64,000 nucleotides of DNA from an uncultured Roseburia sp. (GCA_900753715.1 CAAEAE010000130.1:5853-69852), one strand, 5' to 3'. Shown: positions 1-8,682, counted from the first letter of the stretch. Program-made: numbers and translations. The notes: generated by a model not told the origin, from the sequence alone.

Positions 1-1
1 A

Positions 2-619
2 GAGAAAACACCGGAAATCAAATGGATGGGGAATCTGTCAACCGTACAAAATAATGGAAGAAACGACATTTGTCTTTCGATGGTGGCAGAATTTGAAGAA
101 ATGAAGGTTCCGGTGCGTGTTTTCATACGGGAAAACGAAGATTTTGCGGTACAGAAAATGTCTCCGGCAAAAAAGACGCTTTTTTCCTGCGTGGAGGATG
201 GGGTGGAAATCTCCTATTTACAGTATCCGATAGAGGAGCTTCTGGCACAGAAACTTTTTGCGGTGATTCGGGATATGGAGCTGCTTTCTGATATGGAAAC
301 GTATGCGGAAATCTATGAGATTCTTTCCCACGAAATGATTGATGGAAGATGGGTCAGGGAGCTTTTAGGAGAAGCGTGCAAGAAACAGAATATGGACGCT
401 GCAATGAAGCGGGTGGAGGAAATACTCTCCTATCGGGATTACCCGTACATGAAGAAGCGTTGGCAGCGTTATCTGCGCCAGCAGAAGAAAAAAACGCCCT
501 CTTTTGAGGACGTGATGGAACTTCTGGCAAAATTTCTGCCGCCAATCTGGGAGGCAGTGTGTCGCGATGAGGTGTTCATCGGTGACTGGATGCCGGAGCT
601 GTTGCGTTTTCTTGGTTAG
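2..619 (+). CDS. AbiEii/AbiGii-like nucleotidyltransferase family protein, C-terminal part
   Basis: The reading frame is open to the left edge (Glu-Lys-Thr-Pro before the first visible Met at 26), so this is the last 205 residues of a longer gene. A segment around YPIEELLAQKL, followed by an acidic SDMETYAEIYEIL helix, resembles the C-terminal part of AbiEii/DUF1814 proteins, nucleotidyltransferase toxins of type IV toxin-antitoxin systems. The catalytic N-terminal half and any partner antitoxin lie outside the window, so the toxin role is only inference. Its stop codon overlaps that of the convergent mobA gene inside the sequence TTAG. Family call is moderate; it could be another nucleotidyltransferase-fold protein. 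Confidence 0.5.
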   Translation, partial: EKTPEIKWMGNLSTVQNNGRNDICLSMVAEFEEMKVPVRVFIRENEDFAVQKMSPAKKTLFSCVEDGVEISYLQYPIEELLAQKLFAVIRDMELLSDMETYAEIYEILSHEMIDGRWVRELLGEACKKQNMDAAMKRVEEILSYRDYPYMKKRWQRYLRQQKKKTPSFEDVMELLAKFLPPIWEAVCRDEVFIGDWMPELLRFLG

Positions 620-1731
620 TCCGGAAACTGGCGCAAAAATTCAACAATAAAGGCAGCAAAATCCCGTGGCTTGCCAAAATCAAAGCAGGGAAGCGTTTTT
701 GGGGCGTCATCGGAAGCTGTCCCGGTAAGCAGTTCTTCCGGAACAGGAAAATCGGCGACGACTGCCTTTAACTTTGAGATATCCGCGGTCAGTTCCTCAG
801 ACCAGCCTTTGCGGAGAATTTCCACCGGGTTTGGAGAATCTTCGCCGAAATTTTCAAGCAACAGCAAATCCGAAGTATTTAATGCCGCGGTCAGCGTTTC
901 CGGCGTAACGGCATTTTTCATATCGTGAAAAATAACAGACAGGTCTTCTCTGGTGAGATAGGTGACGGTGAGACCGTCCCGTTTTAACAGAGGGACCAGT
1001 TTTTCTATAAAAGGAGACATAAGCGTTCCGGGCTTTGCACAAAACGAGATAGCAGGAACGCGGTGACGAAAGAGGTCTTCCTTGTCGTTAAAATATTCAA
1101 TCAGAGCATCGGAGGATTCCTGGGAACGGATTCCGCTTAACATCCGAAGGGCGTGGTAATAATCTGCACGCGTGTCGAGGTTGTAAAACTGGAATTCCAC
1201 GGGGGTTTTTGTGTGGTTTAACAGCGATTTCTCTGTCAGATAGCGGGTTGTGCACTTCTCGCGGAGCGGCTGGAGTGCAAACTGATGCAGCAAAAGGCTT
1301 TTTCCTATATCTGTAATACAATTTTTAGAGTAGGCGCCGGTTGCACTCTCAAGGTAATTCGCCTTTCCGCGTATCGTACAGATGTCGGCAGCGTCTAAGC
1401 CTTCAAGGAGTGCAATTCCGGTTTCAGGCTCCAAAAAAGGAGTATCCACGGACATGAAAAAAGCGGCGTCCTCGTCAATCATGGACAGACCGGAAAAAAT
1501 GCCGGACATCGGACCTGCATTGGGATAAATATCCGCAATCTCTGTGACCGGGAGATTTAAGTGGGCGTAATCCCCTTTTTTCTTTACCGACAGATAAATG
1601 TTGGAAAAATACGTGGAAAACCGTCTGACCAGGTATTCAATTAAACAGTAGTCACCAAAAGGCAGCAGTGCCTTGTCAGTGCCCATGCGGGTACTTTTTC
1701 CGCCACATAAGATTACGAGTGCGTATCCCAT
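616..1731 (-). CDS. mobA: Molybdenum cofactor guanylyltransferase MobA fused to a MobB-like domain
   Basis: The N-terminal domain (about residues 1-200) is a MobA-type nucleotidyltransferase that adds GMP to molybdopterin: it shows the GTP-binding loop CGGKSTRMGTDKALLPFG at residues 9-26 and a DTPF metal motif near residue 96. The C-terminal part (about 225-371) resembles MobB, but its P-loop position reads SFCAKPGTLMS instead of a GxxxxGK[ST] loop, so GTP hydrolysis by this half looks lost. The start at 1731 is chosen over an upstream ATG because AGGAGG lies 6 bases before it and the family begins here. The gene stands alone on the minus strand with its own promoter. No other molybdenum cofactor genes are visible. 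Confidence 0.85.
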   Translation of the reverse strand: MGYALVILCGGKSTRMGTDKALLPFGDYCLIEYLVRRFSTYFSNIYLSVKKKGDYAHLNLPVTEIADIYPNAGPMSGIFSGLSMIDEDAAFFMSVDTPFLEPETGIALLEGLDAADICTIRGKANYLESATGAYSKNCITDIGKSLLLHQFALQPLREKCTTRYLTEKSLLNHTKTPVEFQFYNLDTRADYYHALRMLSGIRSQESSDALIEYFNDKEDLFRHRVPAISFCAKPGTLMSPFIEKLVPLLKRDGLTVTYLTREDLSVIFHDMKNAVTPETLTAALNTSDLLLLENFGEDSPNPVEILRKGWSEELTADISKLKAVVADFPVPEELLTGTASDDAPKTLPCFDFGKPRDFAAFIVEFLRQFPD

Positions 1732-1761
1732 AAAGGTCCTCCTAAACAATATCTGCGCACT

Positions 1762-1791
1762 ACTATAGCATATTATTTCCTTGTTTTGCAA
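1762..1791 (-). promoter_or_regulatory. Sigma-A type promoter for mobA
   Basis: On the minus strand, TTGCAA (1791-1786) and TATAGT (1767-1762) are separated by 18 bases, about 30 bases before the mobA start codon. It overlaps the divergent promoter of the decarboxylase gene. Confidence 0.5.
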
Positions 1792-1809
1792 ATCTTTTCA
1801 TGTCATAAT
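1781..1809 (+). promoter_or_regulatory. Probable promoter for the decarboxylase-holB-rsmI cluster
   Basis: TTGTTT (1781-1786) and CATAAT (1804-1809) are 17 bases apart, and a TG two bases before the -10 makes it an extended -10 promoter. The predicted transcript would start within the palindrome at 1812-1848. Confidence 0.4.
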
Positions 1810-1811
1810 AA

Positions 1812-1848
1812 AAAGTGCATTCCTGCAAAAAGAGGAATGGTGCACTTT
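1812..1848 (+). repeat. Imperfect palindrome directly before the decarboxylase ribosome site
   Basis: Arms AAAGTGCA-TTCCT (1812-1824) and AGGAA-TGG-TGCACTTT (1833-1848) pair over 8 + 5 base pairs with a 3-base bulge and an 8-base loop. It ends a few bases before the GGAG ribosome site at 1851. It may be an operator (it spans the predicted transcription start) or a leader hairpin. Confidence 0.45.
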
Positions 1849-1862
1849 CAGGAGAAGTTACG

Positions 1863-3308
1863 ATGGAATATTTGGATAAAAAACTTGCCGCTTATGCCAA
1901 AAGCGGAATTTACCCGTTTCATATGCCGGGACATAAACGAAGACCCCTGCCGTTTTTAAATCCCTATACGATAGATATCACGGAGATTGAGGGATTTGAT
2001 AATCTTCATCACGCGGAAGGAATTTTAAAAGAGGGGCAGCAGCGTGTGGCAAGGCTCTACGGAGCACACAGGAGCTATTATCTGGTCAACGGAAGCACCT
2101 GCGGACTGCTTGCCGCAATCAGTGCGGCAGTGCCGCGGAGAGGGAAAATCCTTGTGGCGCGAAACAGCCATAAGGCGGTATACCATGCCATTTCGCTTCG
2201 GGAGCTGTCGGCGGAATATCTCTATCCCGTGATTGCAGACTGTGGAATCCAGGGACAGGTGGCCGCAGAGCAGGTGAAAGAAGCGCTTGCCGCCCACCCG
2301 GATTGTGGCGCTGTTGTGATTACATCCCCGACGTATGAGGGGATTGTCTCAGATATTAAGGCAATTGCGGATGTGGCACATGCATCCGGTGTGCCGCTTA
2401 TCGTGGATGCCGCGCATGGGGCTCATTTTGGCTTTGGCGGCGGATTCCCGGAAAGCCCGGTACATCAGGGCGCGGATGCGGTCATTATGAGCCTTCACAA
2501 GACCCTGCCGTCCTTTACGCAGACAGCAGTGCTGCATTTATGCTCAGGGCGGATTCGCACAGAGCAGGTGGAGCGTTTTCTGGATATCTATGAGACCAGT
2601 TCGCCGTCCTATCTTTTTATGGCAGGAATGGATGCCTGCGTCCGGATGATGGCGGAGGAACAGACAACTCTTTTTGCAGAGTATGAAAGAAAGCTTACGT
2701 CTTTTTATGAACGTGTGCGGGATTTGAAGGCGCTTAAAGTACTGACGCGGGAAATGCTCGGCGGGGAAGAGGCGTTTGACTGGGATTACTCCAAGATTGT
2801 GATATTTACCACAGGGACAGGGCTTGGTGGGGAAGCGCTTAAAGAGCGGCTTCTTACAGAATACAAAATAGAGCTTGAGATGGCATCCGGTGACTATACG
2901 ATTGCAATGACAAGCGTCATGGATACGGAGGAAGGATTTGACAGGCTTTGCGCTGCATTACATGAAATTGACAATGATTTGTGCAAGACAGGAACCATGA
3001 AAGGTGCTATAATAGAAGAGATTCATTTTATCCGTCAGATTTACGCGCCAAATCCGGGGCAGCTTGAGATTGCCGCAGCGGAGGAACTTCCCTGTGAATG
3101 GGTTCCGGCGAAAGAGGCGTTTGGCAGGATATCATCGGATTTTGTGTATCTTTATCCGCCGGGAATTCCGCTTATCGTGCCGGGAGAGCAGATTACGGAA
3201 GAATTTGTAAACCGGCTTGAGACGTGCCGGGGAAAAGGGCTGACCCTACAGGGCGGCGGTGTATCGGTGGATAACGATTGTATATTTTTAAAGACTATAT
3301 TATACTAA
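1863..3308 (+). CDS. Orn/Lys/Arg decarboxylase-family PLP enzyme (YaaO/SpeA-like)
   Basis: A 481-residue fold-type I pyridoxal-phosphate enzyme of the Orn/Lys/Arg decarboxylase family. Visible marks are the substrate-side HMPGHK motif near the N terminus, DAAHGAHFG (about residue 182) and the cofactor-binding SLHKT lysine (about residue 223). Members decarboxylate arginine, lysine or ornithine to make polyamines; the substrate cannot be told from sequence. The start at 1863 has GGAGAAG eight bases upstream and precedes the conserved domain closely. It heads the cluster in the same slot as yaaO in Bacillus subtilis, 13 bases before the kinase gene, so the set is probably one operon. Cytoplasmic; no signal peptide. 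Confidence 0.85.
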   Translation: MEYLDKKLAAYAKSGIYPFHMPGHKRRPLPFLNPYTIDITEIEGFDNLHHAEGILKEGQQRVARLYGAHRSYYLVNGSTCGLLAAISAAVPRRGKILVARNSHKAVYHAISLRELSAEYLYPVIADCGIQGQVAAEQVKEALAAHPDCGAVVITSPTYEGIVSDIKAIADVAHASGVPLIVDAAHGAHFGFGGGFPESPVHQGADAVIMSLHKTLPSFTQTAVLHLCSGRIRTEQVERFLDIYETSSPSYLFMAGMDACVRMMAEEQTTLFAEYERKLTSFYERVRDLKALKVLTREMLGGEEAFDWDYSKIVIFTTGTGLGGEALKERLLTEYKIELEMASGDYTIAMTSVMDTEEGFDRLCAALHEIDNDLCKTGTMKGAIIEEIHFIRQIYAPNPGQLEIAAAEELPCEWVPAKEAFGRISSDFVYLYPPGIPLIVPGEQITEEFVNRLETCRGKGLTLQGGGVSVDNDCIFLKTILY

Positions 3309-3321
3309 GAAAGCAGGAAAT

Positions 3322-3924
3322 ATGGGCAGAATTTATTGCGTGATGGGGAAAAGCTCTTCCGGCAAAGATACGTTATTCGGGCTTTTGCGAAAAGAAAAGG
3401 AGCTTTCCTTTCAGACCATTATTCCATATACGACAAGACCCATGCGGGCAGGAGAACAAAACGGGCGGGAATATTTTTTCTGCGATGAGGCGAAGGTGGC
3501 AGAGCTTAACCGACAGGGCAAAATCATTGAGTTGCGGGAGTACCATACGGTGCAGGGCATCTGGAAATATTTTACCGTGGATGACGGACAGATAGACCTT
3601 GACAGACAAAACCGCTATCTTCTCATTGGAACGCTCGAGAGCTATTTAAAGATACGCAGTTATTTTGGAGAAAAAGCGGTTGTTCCCATCTACATCGAGG
3701 TGGAGGATGGCGAGCGGCTAAAACGTGCGATTGCCAGGGAATGTCAGCAGGAAAAACCAAAATATGAAGAAATGTGCCGCAGATTCTTGGCTGACGCGGC
3801 AGATTTTTCGGAAGAGAAGTTAAAAGAAGCAGGAATAGACACCCGGTTTTCCAACGAAAATCTGGAAGATACGCTTCGAAACATCATACATTATATAAGG
3901 GAAGGTGAGCGTCTTGGATATTAA
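3322..3924 (+). CDS. Guanylate kinase-like nucleoside monophosphate kinase
   Basis: A 200-residue P-loop protein with GKSSSGKDT (residues 9-17) and the GMP-binding signature [18 protein letters not shown] that defines guanylate kinases; the normal role is ATP-dependent phosphorylation of GMP. It departs from housekeeping Gmk in the P-loop (SSSGKD rather than PSGVGK) and in the base-binding region. In Bacillus subtilis the corresponding position between yaaO and yaaR holds thymidylate kinase (tmk), so either the substrate differs or the locus has exchanged one kinase for another. The start has an AGGAAAT ribosome site. Whether this is the cell's only guanylate kinase cannot be seen here. Confidence 0.75.
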   Translation: MGRIYCVMGKSSSGKDTLFGLLRKEKELSFQTIIPYTTRPMRAGEQNGREYFFCDEAKVAELNRQGKIIELREYHTVQGIWKYFTVDDGQIDLDRQNRYLLIGTLESYLKIRSYFGEKAVVPIYIEVEDGERLKRAIARECQQEKPKYEEMCRRFLADAADFSEEKLKEAGIDTRFSNENLEDTLRNIIHYIREGERLGY

Positions 3925-4354
3925 AGTCAATAATGTTGCACAGGTGACACAGGTGCCGGACACAGAGACGACAGTCGAGGGCGACGGTTCCTTCAAATTT
4001 ACACTGGCAAGTGCGATTTCCGATGCGGATTTGCAGCAGAAGATAGATGTGCTGTTAAATGACATCACGGCGCAGGGAAACCGGCTGGCGCAGCATATGG
4101 ATGTGCGGGACATGAAGCATTACAGAGAGCTGATCCGCAATTTTTTGAATGAGGTTGTGTATCGTTCCCACAAGTTTTCGCGTGAAAACTTCCTTGACCG
4201 AAAGGGACGTCACAGAGTATACGGACTGATACGGCTTTTAGATTCCAATCTCGATGAGCTGGCGCAGGAGCTGGTGAAAGACGAGCAGGACCACATTGCC
4301 ATTTTGAGCAAAATTGGTGAAATTCAGGGCTTGCTGCTTGATATTTTAACGTAG
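3914..4354 (+). CDS. yaaR: YaaR family protein (DUF327)
   Basis: A small, helix-rich protein (about 146 residues) matching the YaaR/DUF327 family by the core [13 protein letters not shown] and [16 protein letters not shown]. The family sits in the holB-ricT cluster of Firmicutes; its biochemical function is not established. I prefer the TTG start at 3914, because AAGGTGA lies five bases before it; a GTG at 3905 is possible but its ribosome site is too close. Either way it overlaps the end of the kinase gene, indicating translational coupling. Confidence 0.8.
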   Translation: MDIKVNNVAQVTQVPDTETTVEGDGSFKFTLASAISDADLQQKIDVLLNDITAQGNRLAQHMDVRDMKHYRELIRNFLNEVVYRSHKFSRENFLDRKGRHRVYGLIRLLDSNLDELAQELVKDEQDHIAILSKIGEIQGLLLDILT

Positions 4355-4396
4355 ACTTAAGAGTTTGACAGCAAATGGAAAGGGGCGTAGGAAGCT

Positions 4397-5386
4397 ATGG
4401 CAGGATTTAAAGACATTATCGGGCATGAACAGATTATTGAGCATCTGCAAAATGCCATTGCAATGGATAAGGTGTCCCATGCGTATATTATAAACGGACC
4501 GGACAAATCGGGAAAAATGATGCTCGCAGAGGCATTTGCAATGACGGTGCAGTGTGAACAGGGAGGAAGAGACGCCTGTCTGGAATGTCATTCCTGCAAG
4601 CAGGCGCTTGGCAGAAACCAGCCGGATATCATTTACGTAAGTCATGAAAAACCAAATACGATTTCGGTGGATGATATCAGAACGCAGGTCAATAACGATA
4701 TTGTCATCAAGCCGTACAGCAGCCGGCACAAGATTTACATCATTGACGAGGCGGAGAAGATGAATGTGCAGGCGCAGAATGCCCTGTTAAAAACTATCGA
4801 GGAGCCGCCGGCATATGCGATTATTTTACTTTTAACTACAAATGCAGATAACTTTCTTCCGACGATTCTCTCCAGATGTGTTTCGTTGAATATTAAGGCG
4901 GTGCCGGATGAGACGATTGAGAAATATCTGATGAGCAACTGGCAGATTCCGGATTATCAGGCACAGATTTGTGTGGCTTTTGCACAGGGAAATGTCGGAA
5001 AGGCGATTCAGCTTGCCTCGTCTTCAGACTTCAACGAACTGAAATCGTCCGTGCTTCAGCTTGTGAAACGTCTGCATGAAATTGATTTGTATGAACTGAC
5101 GGAAGCGGTAAAGCAGATTGGCGAATACAAACTTCAGATAAACGATTACTTTGACCTGATGATGGTCTGGTATCGGGATGTTCTTTATTTTAAGGCAACC
5201 GGTGATGTCAACGGTCTGATTTTTAAGGATGAGGTCTATGACATCAAACGGCGTGCGGAGAAGAGTTCCTATAATGGAATTGAACAGATTATTGAGGCGT
5301 TGCAGAAAGCGCAGCTACGGCTCTTGGCAAACGTAAACTTTGACCTGGTGATGGAGCTTTTGCTTCTCACCATTCAGGAAAATTAG
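4397..5386 (+). CDS. holB: DNA polymerase III delta-prime subunit
   Basis: A 329-residue AAA+ clamp-loader subunit. It carries a Walker A-like GPDKSGKMM (the final Thr/Ser of the P-loop is missing, so ATP hydrolysis is doubtful), a zinc-binding cluster of four cysteines (CEQGG..ACLECHSC), the Walker B-like DEAEKM, TIEEPP, and the SRC arginine-finger motif. With gamma/tau and delta it loads the sliding clamp during replication. Neighbours yaaR upstream and ricT downstream are the usual Firmicutes context. The start is supported by a purine-rich GGAAG site. Confidence 0.9.
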   Translation: MAGFKDIIGHEQIIEHLQNAIAMDKVSHAYIINGPDKSGKMMLAEAFAMTVQCEQGGRDACLECHSCKQALGRNQPDIIYVSHEKPNTISVDDIRTQVNNDIVIKPYSSRHKIYIIDEAEKMNVQAQNALLKTIEEPPAYAIILLLTTNADNFLPTILSRCVSLNIKAVPDETIEKYLMSNWQIPDYQAQICVAFAQGNVGKAIQLASSSDFNELKSSVLQLVKRLHEIDLYELTEAVKQIGEYKLQINDYFDLMMVWYRDVLYFKATGDVNGLIFKDEVYDIKRRAEKSSYNGIEQIIEALQKAQLRLLANVNFDLVMELLLLTIQEN

Positions 5387-5408
5387 CAGGAAAGGATACA
5401 GGCAGAAT

Positions 5409-6320
5409 ATGATAAAAGTAGTAGGAGTCCGGTTTCGGAATGCAGGTAAGATTTATTATTTCGGACCGGGAAAATTTGAGTTAAAGAGCGGAATGCACGT
5501 TATCGTGGAGACGGCGAGAGGCGTGGAGATGGGAACGGTTCTGATGGAGCCGCGCGAGATTTCCGAGGAGAACGTGATACAGCCGTTAAAGCCGGTGATA
5601 CGCATTGCAACCGAGGCGGACGAGAAGACTGCACAGAAAAATCACGAGAAAGAAAAAGAGGCATTCCAGATTTGTTTGCAGAAGATTGCAAAGCACAAGC
5701 TTGACATGAAGTTAGTGGAAGCAGAATATACCTTTGATAATAACAAGCTGTTATTTTACTTTACGGCAGACGGAAGAATTGATTTCCGTGAGTTGGTTAA
5801 AGACCTTGCAGCAGTGTTCCGTACCCGTATTGAGCTGCGCCAGATTGGTGTCCGCGACGAGACCAAAATCATGGGCGGTATCGGTATCTGCGGACGTCCG
5901 CTCTGCTGTCACAGCTATCTCTCCGAGTTTGCACCGGTTTCCATCAAGATGGCAAAGGAGCAGAATCTTTCCCTGAACCCGACGAAGATTTCCGGTGTCT
6001 GCGGAAGATTAATGTGCTGCCTTAAGAATGAAGAAGAAACTTACGAATACTTAAACAGCCGTCTTCCGGTTGTCGGAGATATAGTTACTACAAATGACAA
6101 ACTGCGCGGAGAAGTTTCTTCCGTCAACGTACTGCGCCAGACCGTCAAGGTGCTCGTTCAGGTGGATGATGAGAAGGAACTGCGTGAGTATAAGGTGGAA
6201 GAGCTTCGCTTCAAGCCGAGAAGAAGAAAAGAAAATGTAAAACTTTCTCCGGAGGAGTTAAGGGAATTAGCGGCGTTAGAGGATAAGGGAGGAAAATCCA
6301 AGATTGACGACACAAAATAA
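5409..6320 (+). CDS. ricT: RicT (YaaT/PSP1 domain) regulatory iron-sulfur protein
   Basis: A 303-residue PSP1-domain protein. The core has two cysteine clusters, CGRPLCCHSY and CGRLMCCL, which in Bacillus RicT take part in [4Fe-4S] binding by the RicAFT complex, a factor acting with RNase Y in mRNA processing and affecting sporulation, competence and biofilm formation. The charged C-terminal tail (KPRRRKENVK) is variable in the family. Its end overlaps the trmN6 start by 17 bases. In Bacillus, yabA lies between ricT and yabB; here it is absent. Confidence 0.9.
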   Translation: MIKVVGVRFRNAGKIYYFGPGKFELKSGMHVIVETARGVEMGTVLMEPREISEENVIQPLKPVIRIATEADEKTAQKNHEKEKEAFQICLQKIAKHKLDMKLVEAEYTFDNNKLLFYFTADGRIDFRELVKDLAAVFRTRIELRQIGVRDETKIMGGIGICGRPLCCHSYLSEFAPVSIKMAKEQNLSLNPTKISGVCGRLMCCLKNEEETYEYLNSRLPVVGDIVTTNDKLRGEVSSVNVLRQTVKVLVQVDDEKELREYKVEELRFKPRRRKENVKLSPEELRELAALEDKGGKSKIDDTK

Positions 6321-7050
6321 CCTGGTGCATGAAAATGAGCGGCTCGATGAACTGCACCGGAACGGGTATTATATCATTCAGGACCCGAAACGCTTCTGTT
6401 TTGGGATGGATGCGGTGCTGCTTTCCGGGTTTGCTACGGCAAAAGCCGGTGAGCGGGTACTTGACCTTGGAACCGGGACAGGCATTATCCCGATTCTCAT
6501 GGAGGCAAAAACTGATGCAACGGATTTTACCGCACTTGAGATTCAGGAGGAAAGCGCCGATATGGCGCGCCGCAGTGTGCTCTATAACCACCTTGAGGAG
6601 AAAATCCGCGTGGTGACAGGAGACATTAAGGATGCTACAGAGCGTTTCGGGGCATCTTCCTTTGATGTGATTACCACAAATCCGCCGTACATGATTGGAG
6701 ACCACGGCTTTAACTCGCCGACGCAGGCAAAAGCGATTGCAAGACATGAAGTGCTCTGTACGCTTGATGATATTCTGCGGGAGAGCGCGAAGCTTTTGGT
6801 TCCCGGAGGACGGTTTTATATGGTACACCGTCCGTTCCGTCTGGCAGAAATCATGAGCAAGATGGTGGAATATAAGCTTGAACCAAAACGGATGAAGTTA
6901 GTCTATCCTTACATCGACCGTGAACCGAATATGGTGTTAATCGAAGGACTTCGCGGTGGAAAATCCCGGATTACGGTGGAAAAACCGCTGATTGTATACA
7001 GGGAACAGGGTGTATACACGGATGAAATCTATGACATTTACGGTTACTAA
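6304..7050 (+). CDS. tRNA1(Val) (adenine-N6)-methyltransferase family protein (YabB/TrmN6-like)
   Basis: A 248-residue Rossmann-fold, SAM-dependent methyltransferase. Motif I is VLDLGTGTGIIPIL and the N6-adenine catalytic motif IV is NPPYM. The E. coli homologue methylates A37 of tRNA-Val. Translation starts at a TTG (6304) inside the ricT gene, with AGGGAGG eleven bases upstream, so expression is probably coupled to ricT. The order ricT - methyltransferase - rsmI matches yaaT-yabB-yabC in Bacillus. Substrate is inferred from family only. Confidence 0.8.
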   Translation: MTTQNNLVHENERLDELHRNGYYIIQDPKRFCFGMDAVLLSGFATAKAGERVLDLGTGTGIIPILMEAKTDATDFTALEIQEESADMARRSVLYNHLEEKIRVVTGDIKDATERFGASSFDVITTNPPYMIGDHGFNSPTQAKAIARHEVLCTLDDILRESAKLLVPGGRFYMVHRPFRLAEIMSKMVEYKLEPKRMKLVYPYIDREPNMVLIEGLRGGKSRITVEKPLIVYREQGVYTDEIYDIYGY

Positions 7051-7068
7051 GAAAGGCGGAAAACACAT

Positions 7069-7824
7069 ATGTTTAATGATATTACAATCGGACCTGTGAC
7101 ACTTCATATGTATGGTCTGTTAATCGCAATCGGCTTTATCGGAGCACTGTTACTGTGCAATTACAGAGGAAAAAAGAGGGGACTTAGCGAAGATACCATC
7201 TGGGGCATCTTTTTCTGTGCGATTATCGGCGGAATGATTGGCTCGCGTCTGCTTTTTTATATTGTGGAGCTTCCTTCTGTTCTCAAAGACCCGTCGATTC
7301 TGTGGAATTTTAAGAATGGCTATGTCGTTTACGGCGGAATCATCGGCGGCGTGTTAGCCAGCTTCTTATACTGCCGCTTCAAGAGAAAAGAAGCTTTTCT
7401 GCCGTACTTTGACCTGGTGATGCCGGCGGTGGCAATGGCACAGGGCTTTGGACGTATCGGCTGCTTCTGCGCAGGCTGCTGCTACGGAAGAGAGACCGAT
7501 GCCTGGTATGGAATTACTTTTACACATTCTAATTTTGCACCAAACGGTGTGAGCCTGATTCCGACACAGCTCATTTCAAGTGCAGGAGACTTTTTGATTT
7601 TTGCGCTGTTGCTTTTGTATGCGAGAAAAGAGCGTGAGAACGGACGTGTCGGCGCGCTGTATATGATTCTTTACGGAATCGGACGTTTCTTAGTGGAATT
7701 TCTGCGAAACGACTACAGGGGAAGCGTTGGTGTGCTTTCAACATCCCAGCTGATTTCCATTCTGATTGTGGCAGCAGGCGTGTGTATGTATGCGCTTTTT
7801 CCGCGGCTGGCAAAGAGAAAGTAA
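7069..7824 (+). CDS. lgt: Prolipoprotein diacylglyceryl transferase
   Basis: A 251-residue polytopic membrane protein of about seven hydrophobic segments. The Lgt signature is visible as YGGIIGG followed by GRIGCFCAGCCYG, and a conserved GRFLVEFLR near the C terminus. The enzyme transfers diacylglycerol from phosphatidylglycerol to the lipobox cysteine of preprolipoproteins; several lipoproteins in this window (8645, 15656, 56387, 58742) would be substrates. It is inserted between trmN6 and rsmI, where lgt is not found in Bacillus. The cysteine-rich signature segment differs from the more usual GNFxNxExYG. Confidence 0.88.
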   Translation: MFNDITIGPVTLHMYGLLIAIGFIGALLLCNYRGKKRGLSEDTIWGIFFCAIIGGMIGSRLLFYIVELPSVLKDPSILWNFKNGYVVYGGIIGGVLASFLYCRFKRKEAFLPYFDLVMPAVAMAQGFGRIGCFCAGCCYGRETDAWYGITFTHSNFAPNGVSLIPTQLISSAGDFLIFALLLLYARKERENGRVGALYMILYGIGRFLVEFLRNDYRGSVGVLSTSQLISILIVAAGVCMYALFPRLAKRK

Positions 7825-7842
7825 TGTTTAAGGAGGCAGAAG

Positions 7843-8682
7843 ATGGCAGGAAAATTATATCTGTGTGCAACGCCCATCGGTAATCTGGAAGACATTACCT
7901 ACCGCGTACTTCGCACATTGCAGGAAGTGGATTTGATTGCGGCGGAAGACACGAGAAATTCCATCCGTCTTTTGAATCATTTTGAAATCAAAACACCCAT
8001 GACAAGCTATCATGAGTACAATAAGATTGAAAAAGCATACCAGCTTGTGGATAAACTGCGGGAGGGAAAGAACATTGCGTTGATAACTGATGCAGGAACC
8101 CCAGGCATTTCCGACCCGGGCGAGGATCTGGTGCGCATCTGCTATGAGGAGGGAATCGAAGTGACCTCACTTCCGGGGCCGGCGGCGTGCATCACAGCAC
8201 TCACAATGTCAGGACTTCCCACCAGACGGTTTGCGTTTGAGGCATTTTTACCCCGGGAGAAAAAAGAGCGGGTGCGTATCTTAGAGGAATTAAAAGACGA
8301 GACGCGGACGATTATTTTATATGAAGCACCGCATCATCTTGTTGCAACACTTGAAGAATTATACGAGACGCTCGGAGACTGCAATATTACGGTGTGCAGG
8401 GAATTAACCAAGCGTTACGAGGAAAAGAGGAAGACGACGCTCTCTGAGTGCCTTACATACTACAAGGACACAGACCCGCGTGGGGAATATGTCCTTGTGA
8501 TAGAAGGAAGAACGTTTGAAGAACTTGAGGCAGAAGCCCGTAAATCCTGGGAAGACATGTCACTTGAAGAGCATATGGCAGTCTATGAAAACCAGGGAAT
8601 TGACCGGAAGGAAGCCATGAAACGTGTGGCAAAGGACCGGGGCATCAGTAAGCGGGATGTGTATCAGTCTCTTCTGAAGTAG
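7843..8682 (+). CDS. rsmI: 16S rRNA (cytidine1402-2'-O)-methyltransferase
   Basis: A 279-residue tetrapyrrole-methylase-fold enzyme of the RsmI (YraL/YabC) family. Motifs include LYLCATPIGNLEDIT at the N terminus, AAEDTRNS, LITDAGTPGISDPG and the LPGPAACITAL SAM-site loop. It 2'-O-methylates C1402 in the ribosomal decoding centre. AAGGAGG precedes the ATG. The 3' end overlaps the convergent DUF885 gene by 38 bases, so the two transcripts can form an antisense duplex there. Confidence 0.92.
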   Translation: MAGKLYLCATPIGNLEDITYRVLRTLQEVDLIAAEDTRNSIRLLNHFEIKTPMTSYHEYNKIEKAYQLVDKLREGKNIALITDAGTPGISDPGEDLVRICYEEGIEVTSLPGPAACITALTMSGLPTRRFAFEAFLPREKKERVRILEELKDETRTIILYEAPHHLVATLEELYETLGDCNITVCRELTKRYEEKRKTTLSECLTYYKDTDPRGEYVLVIEGRTFEELEAEARKSWEDMSLEEHMAVYENQGIDRKEAMKRVAKDRGISKRDVYQSLLK

